Origin: an uncultured Bacilli bacterium
GTDB taxonomy: Bacteria; Bacillota_I; Bacilli_A; RFN20; CAG-288
Reading direction: 5' to 3'
NCBI GenBank assembly: GCA_934725685.1
Contig: CAKVBX010000053.1
Coordinates: 1 to 8,476, forward strand
Length of the DNA stretch: 8,476 bases
Made by a program: the position numbers and the translations under genes
The notes under the pieces: generated by a model
The model's database searches: none
Told to the model about the DNA's origin: nothing
Seen by the model: the letters and a program-made list of their open reading frames with translations, nothing else
Part shown: piece by piece, positions 6,655 through 8,476 of the stretch
How the letters are laid out: each line of letters opens with the position of its first letter
How positions within the stretch are numbered: position 1 is the stretch's first letter

Positions 6655-6718
6655 AAAAGATTTCTAAGCGAACCGGTATATGTCAACTGCAATGGCTATA
6701 TGGGTATCTTTCTTAAAT

Positions 6719-6743
6719 GGCGTCCTTGAGGGACGTCTTTTTT
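6719..6743 (+). terminator. Terminator downstream of tRNA-Ala
   Basis: GGCGTCC (6719-6725) and GGACGTC (6731-6737) form a 7-bp stem with one G.T pair and a TTGAG loop, followed by six T (6738-6743). It would end the tRNA transcript. Confidence 0.8.
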
Positions 6744-6876
6744 CATGCTCACAACTGCAAACTTGCCATATATGGCAGGAACGAAAAACAGGCTGCTTAT
6801 TATATAAGTGCCAATATCAGCCCACCAGTCGATGACAAACATTAAACAAAAATGGTTTTTTAAACTTCCCAGTTTG
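6744..6876. other. AT-rich intergenic stretch with palindromes, no convincing gene
   Basis: This stretch between the tRNA terminator and the regulator's promoter holds a 14-bp perfect palindrome made of TGCCATA and its complement (6764-6777) and a short inverted repeat AAACT-TCCC-AGTTT (6862-6875). The 9-mer CAACTGCAA at 6752-6760 repeats one at 6684-6692. A hydrophobic minus-strand frame passes through but lacks a ribosome binding site. Confidence 0.4.
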
Positions 6877-6907
6877 GTATAAATGTCGGTGTAAATGTCG
6901 CTATAAT
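6877..6907 (+). promoter_or_regulatory. Regulator promoter with two operator-like 12-bp repeats
   Basis: TATAAT is at 6902-6907 and no good -35 box is found. The bases where the -35 and spacer belong are filled by two tandem near-copies of GTAAATGTCGGT. These are 6879-6890 (first base differs) and 6891-6902 (one base differs, overlapping the first T of the -10). The same 12-mer is repeated four times inside the gene that follows. This layout fits an operator bound by the gene's own product, which is inference. Confidence 0.55.
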
Positions 6908-6960
6908 TTGAAATTACGACGCGTTCTATGTTAAAATGAATGAGCAAAAGAGGGCATAAA

Positions 6961-8283
6961 ATGTTCATCGAATCAAATAAAGTGGAGCTTAAATCAAAAT
7001 ACACCGATCAAATAGTAAAAGAAATTGTTTCTTTCTTGAACGCTGACGGCGGAAAGATTTACATTGGCATCAATGATGACGGGACGGTTTGTGGCGCATC
7101 CAAAATTGATGAAACATTACGGAATATTTCAGATATCGTCACATCGCAAATTGAGCCAAATTCATCAAGCGCTGTAAAGCCTAGCATTGATTTTATCGAT
7201 GGTCTACCTGTTATCATAATTGATGTAAAGAAAGGAATTTCTTCTTTATACTGCATCAAAAAATATGGTTTTTCTTCCAATGGTTGCCCCATCCGAATCG
7301 GTTCTAGCTGTCAGGCAATGAATGAAGAACAAATTCACGAAAGATACAAACTGAAATTTTTCGATGATGATATTTTAGTCTCGTCTGAAACGAATCTTAT
7401 TACATTATCCTTTTACACTTTGAAAAATTCTTATTTAGATGCTGGATATAAGCTGAATGACGACACATTCGAAGCAAACCTAAAATTGATTAATAATCAA
7501 GGAAAGTACAACATTATGGCCGAATTACTTTCTGACAATAACCGTTTCTCACTTATTTTCGTGAAATTCAGCGGCTTTAACAAAGCCTCTCTTTCACAAA
7601 GAAGCGATTATGGTAGTAAATCAATCATCTTCGGATATAAACAGCTGATGAATCGAATCCAAGCAGAAAACATATGTATATCTGATACCACACAAAGACC
7701 TAGAATCGATACATACCTATTTGACTATGATTCTGTTAATGAAGCTGTTCTGAACGCAATCGTTCATAACGATTGGAGCATTAGCGAGCCTCAAGTTTCG
7801 TTTTTTTGCGACAGAATGGAAATATTATCACATGGGGGTTTACCTCACGGCCTGTCAGAGGAGGACTTTTATAGAGGAATAAGCAAGCCGAGAAATCCAA
7901 AATTGATGAAGATTTTTTCTGATTTGGATATAGTTGATCACACAGGCCACGGCATTCCTACAATCATTGAACGATACGGAAAATCCGTTTTTGACATTGC
8001 TCAAAATCATATTATCGTCACTATACCATTCGAAAAATCGGTCATCGAATCAGTAAATGTCGGTGTAAATGTCGGTGTAAATGTCGGTGTAAATGTCGGT
8101 GACATTGAAAAAAGCATCCTGGAATTAATTCTCCTTGATCCAACAATAAATGCAGAAAAAATATCCGAAAGCATTAAAAAGAGCAAGAGAACTGCGGAAA
8201 GATATTTGAAAGACTTGCAGGAAAAAGGATATTTAAAGAGAGAAGGTTCCGACAAAAGAGGCCGTTGGAAAATCATCAAATAG
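6961..8283 (+). CDS. AlbA_2 (Schlafen-type) / HATPase_c_4 / winged-helix transcriptional regulator
   Basis: This is a 440-aa protein. The start at 6961 is chosen because AAGAGGG (6948-6954) lies 6 bases upstream. An upstream in-frame ATG at 6940 lacks a ribosome binding site. Order of parts: AlbA_2 domain (about 5-125) with the typical ELKSKY start, FLNADGGKIYIGINDDG and a late IRIGSS strand; a middle region; a HATPase_c_4-like domain (about 255-355) with NEAVLNAIVHNDWS, EILSHGGLP and GHGIPTIIERYG; a linker of four exact VNVG repeats (365-380); and a C-terminal winged helix (384-438) with KSKRTAERYLKDLQEKGYL as recognition region. COG2865-type proteins of this build are common in accessory DNA and are thought to be regulators, sometimes near toxin or defence genes. 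No partner gene is present. It is more AT-rich than the genes to its left, which fits transfer. Confidence 0.85.
   Translation: MFIESNKVELKSKYTDQIVKEIVSFLNADGGKIYIGINDDGTVCGASKIDETLRNISDIVTSQIEPNSSSAVKPSIDFIDGLPVIIIDVKKGISSLYCIKKYGFSSNGCPIRIGSSCQAMNEEQIHERYKLKFFDDDILVSSETNLITLSFYTLKNSYLDAGYKLNDDTFEANLKLINNQGKYNIMAELLSDNNRFSLIFVKFSGFNKASLSQRSDYGSKSIIFGYKQLMNRIQAENICISDTTQRPRIDTYLFDYDSVNEAVLNAIVHNDWSISEPQVSFFCDRMEILSHGGLPHGLSEEDFYRGISKPRNPKLMKIFSDLDIVDHTGHGIPTIIERYGKSVFDIAQNHIIVTIPFEKSVIESVNVGVNVGVNVGVNVGDIEKSILELILLDPTINAEKISESIKKSKRTAERYLKDLQEKGYLKREGSDKRGRWKIIK
8053..8100 (+). repeat. Four perfect 12-bp tandem repeats within the regulator gene
   Basis: The unit GTAAATGTCGGT occurs four times in a row without a mismatch and encodes VNVG four times. 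The last copy runs into GACATT, making AATGTC-GGT-GACATT (8092-8106), a perfect inverted repeat. Two near-copies lie in the gene's promoter. Confidence 0.95.
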
Positions 8284-8292
8284 CAGCCTATT

Positions 8293-8316
8293 GTTCGACT
8301 CTTGCAACCACCACCA
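8293..8316 (+). repeat. tRNA 3'-end-like remnant (possible attachment site scar)
   Basis: The 24 bases have the form of a tRNA 3' end: T-loop GTTCGACT, the 3' half of a T stem (CTTGC), seven acceptor bases AACCACC, then A and CCA. The 5' T-stem half does not pair, so it is a fragment. It matches the 3' end of tRNA-Ala (6631-6654) at 17 of 24 positions. The sequence after both also ends in CGAACCGG, 14-15 bases past the CCA. Confidence 0.35.
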
Positions 8317-8399
8317 AATCGATTGGAGACGAACCGGCAGTAGGCATCTATAACATAAATGGATTCCTATGCTTGGTTCTTGAAATACATCCTGAGTTA

Positions 8400-8476
8400 T
8401 GTAGTGAACCCCTCTAGTTGGACCGAGGAGTAGGACATGGACTGATGAAGCTCATGAGCTTCATCAGTCAGTCCGC
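8400..8476 (+). mobile_element. Probable left end of an IS3-family (IS150-type) insertion sequence, cut by the window edge
   Basis: From 8400 the sequence starts TGTAGTGAACCCC and continues to AGTTGGACC. This resembles the terminal repeat of IS150-group elements as I recall it (TGTACTG..CCC, then GTTGGAC). The transposase would lie beyond the window, and no coding part is visible. A 30-bp palindrome is inside this end. Confidence 0.45.
8440..8469. repeat. 30-bp perfect palindrome
   Basis: GACTGATGAAGCTCA (8440-8454) is followed directly by its exact reverse complement (8455-8469) with no spacer. No T-run follows before the window ends, although only 7 bases remain. It may be a hairpin guarding the IS from outside transcription, or a protein-binding site. 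Confidence 0.9.

Noticed and set aside
6876..6912. Promoter repeats as a leftover of an older copy of the regulator gene
   Set aside because: The frame does give a VNVG-like reading (I-N-V-G-V-N-V-A) but is only 10 codons between nearby stops, with no regulator-like sequence on either side. An operator fits the TATAAT position better, though a remnant is not excluded.
6696..7004. Minus-strand frame with a hydrophobic stretch, possible small membrane protein
   Set aside because: It overlaps the tRNA terminator and the regulator's start, and no internal Met has a ribosome binding site.
8053..8100. CRISPR array
   Set aside because: The repeats are 12 bp, directly tandem without spacers, and in frame inside a coding sequence.
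8284..8420. Plus-strand frame open from within the regulator's end to TAG at 8418-8420, a possible gene fragment cut by the IS
   Set aside because: No start codon with a ribosome binding site and no recognisable family; a frame of this length can arise by chance. It competes with the tRNA-remnant reading at 8293-8316 and cannot be settled here.

Overview
The window looks like a chromosomal segment of a low-to-mid GC Gram-positive bacterium (Bacillota; an Erysipelotrichia-like gut lineage is my guess, not shown). The reasons are AGGAGG-type ribosome binding sites, TGA used as a stop, a Bacillota-like PriA and compact operons closed by U-tract hairpins. About 1-6660 looks like native backbone. 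About 6744-8476 is more AT-rich and looks accessory.

Left part, plus strand (1-1042): a terminator (171-200) closes something upstream. It is followed by a two-gene overlapping unit: a 120-aa two-helix membrane protein and a 141-aa acidic protein with a His/Cys-rich tract. This unit converges on the next operon, and back-to-back terminators (1017-1042 and 1047-1074) separate them.

Centre, minus strand (5345 down to 1047): one tightly packed operon. In transcription order it holds a four-helix membrane protein with a YcxB-like C-terminal domain, primosomal helicase PriA, a DUF1904/tautomerase-fold-like protein with an acidic C-terminal extension, and a 216-aa protein that I align by eye to ferredoxin-dependent bilin reductases (PcyA/HY2 family). 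The last assignment is the most surprising in the window.

Plus strand, 5408-6654: a DUF308/HdeD-like six-helix membrane protein, a strong hairpin terminator, a family-6 uracil-DNA-glycosylase superfamily protein (hypoxanthine/deoxyinosine-DNA glycosylase), and tRNA-Ala(CGC) with a good promoter. PriA and the glycosylase both serve DNA maintenance but are in different transcription units.

Accessory part (6655-8476): after the tRNA terminator comes an AlbA_2/HATPase_c_4/winged-helix regulator. It carries four perfect 12-bp tandem repeats encoding VNVG between its ATPase-like and HTH domains. Two near-copies of the same 12-mer lie directly against the -10 box of its own promoter, which suggests autoregulation. 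Downstream are a tRNA-3'-end-like remnant (8293-8316), a likely left end of an IS3-family (IS150-type) insertion sequence (from 8400), and a 30-bp perfect palindrome at the window edge. Together these suggest a mobile-element insertion zone beside a tRNA gene.
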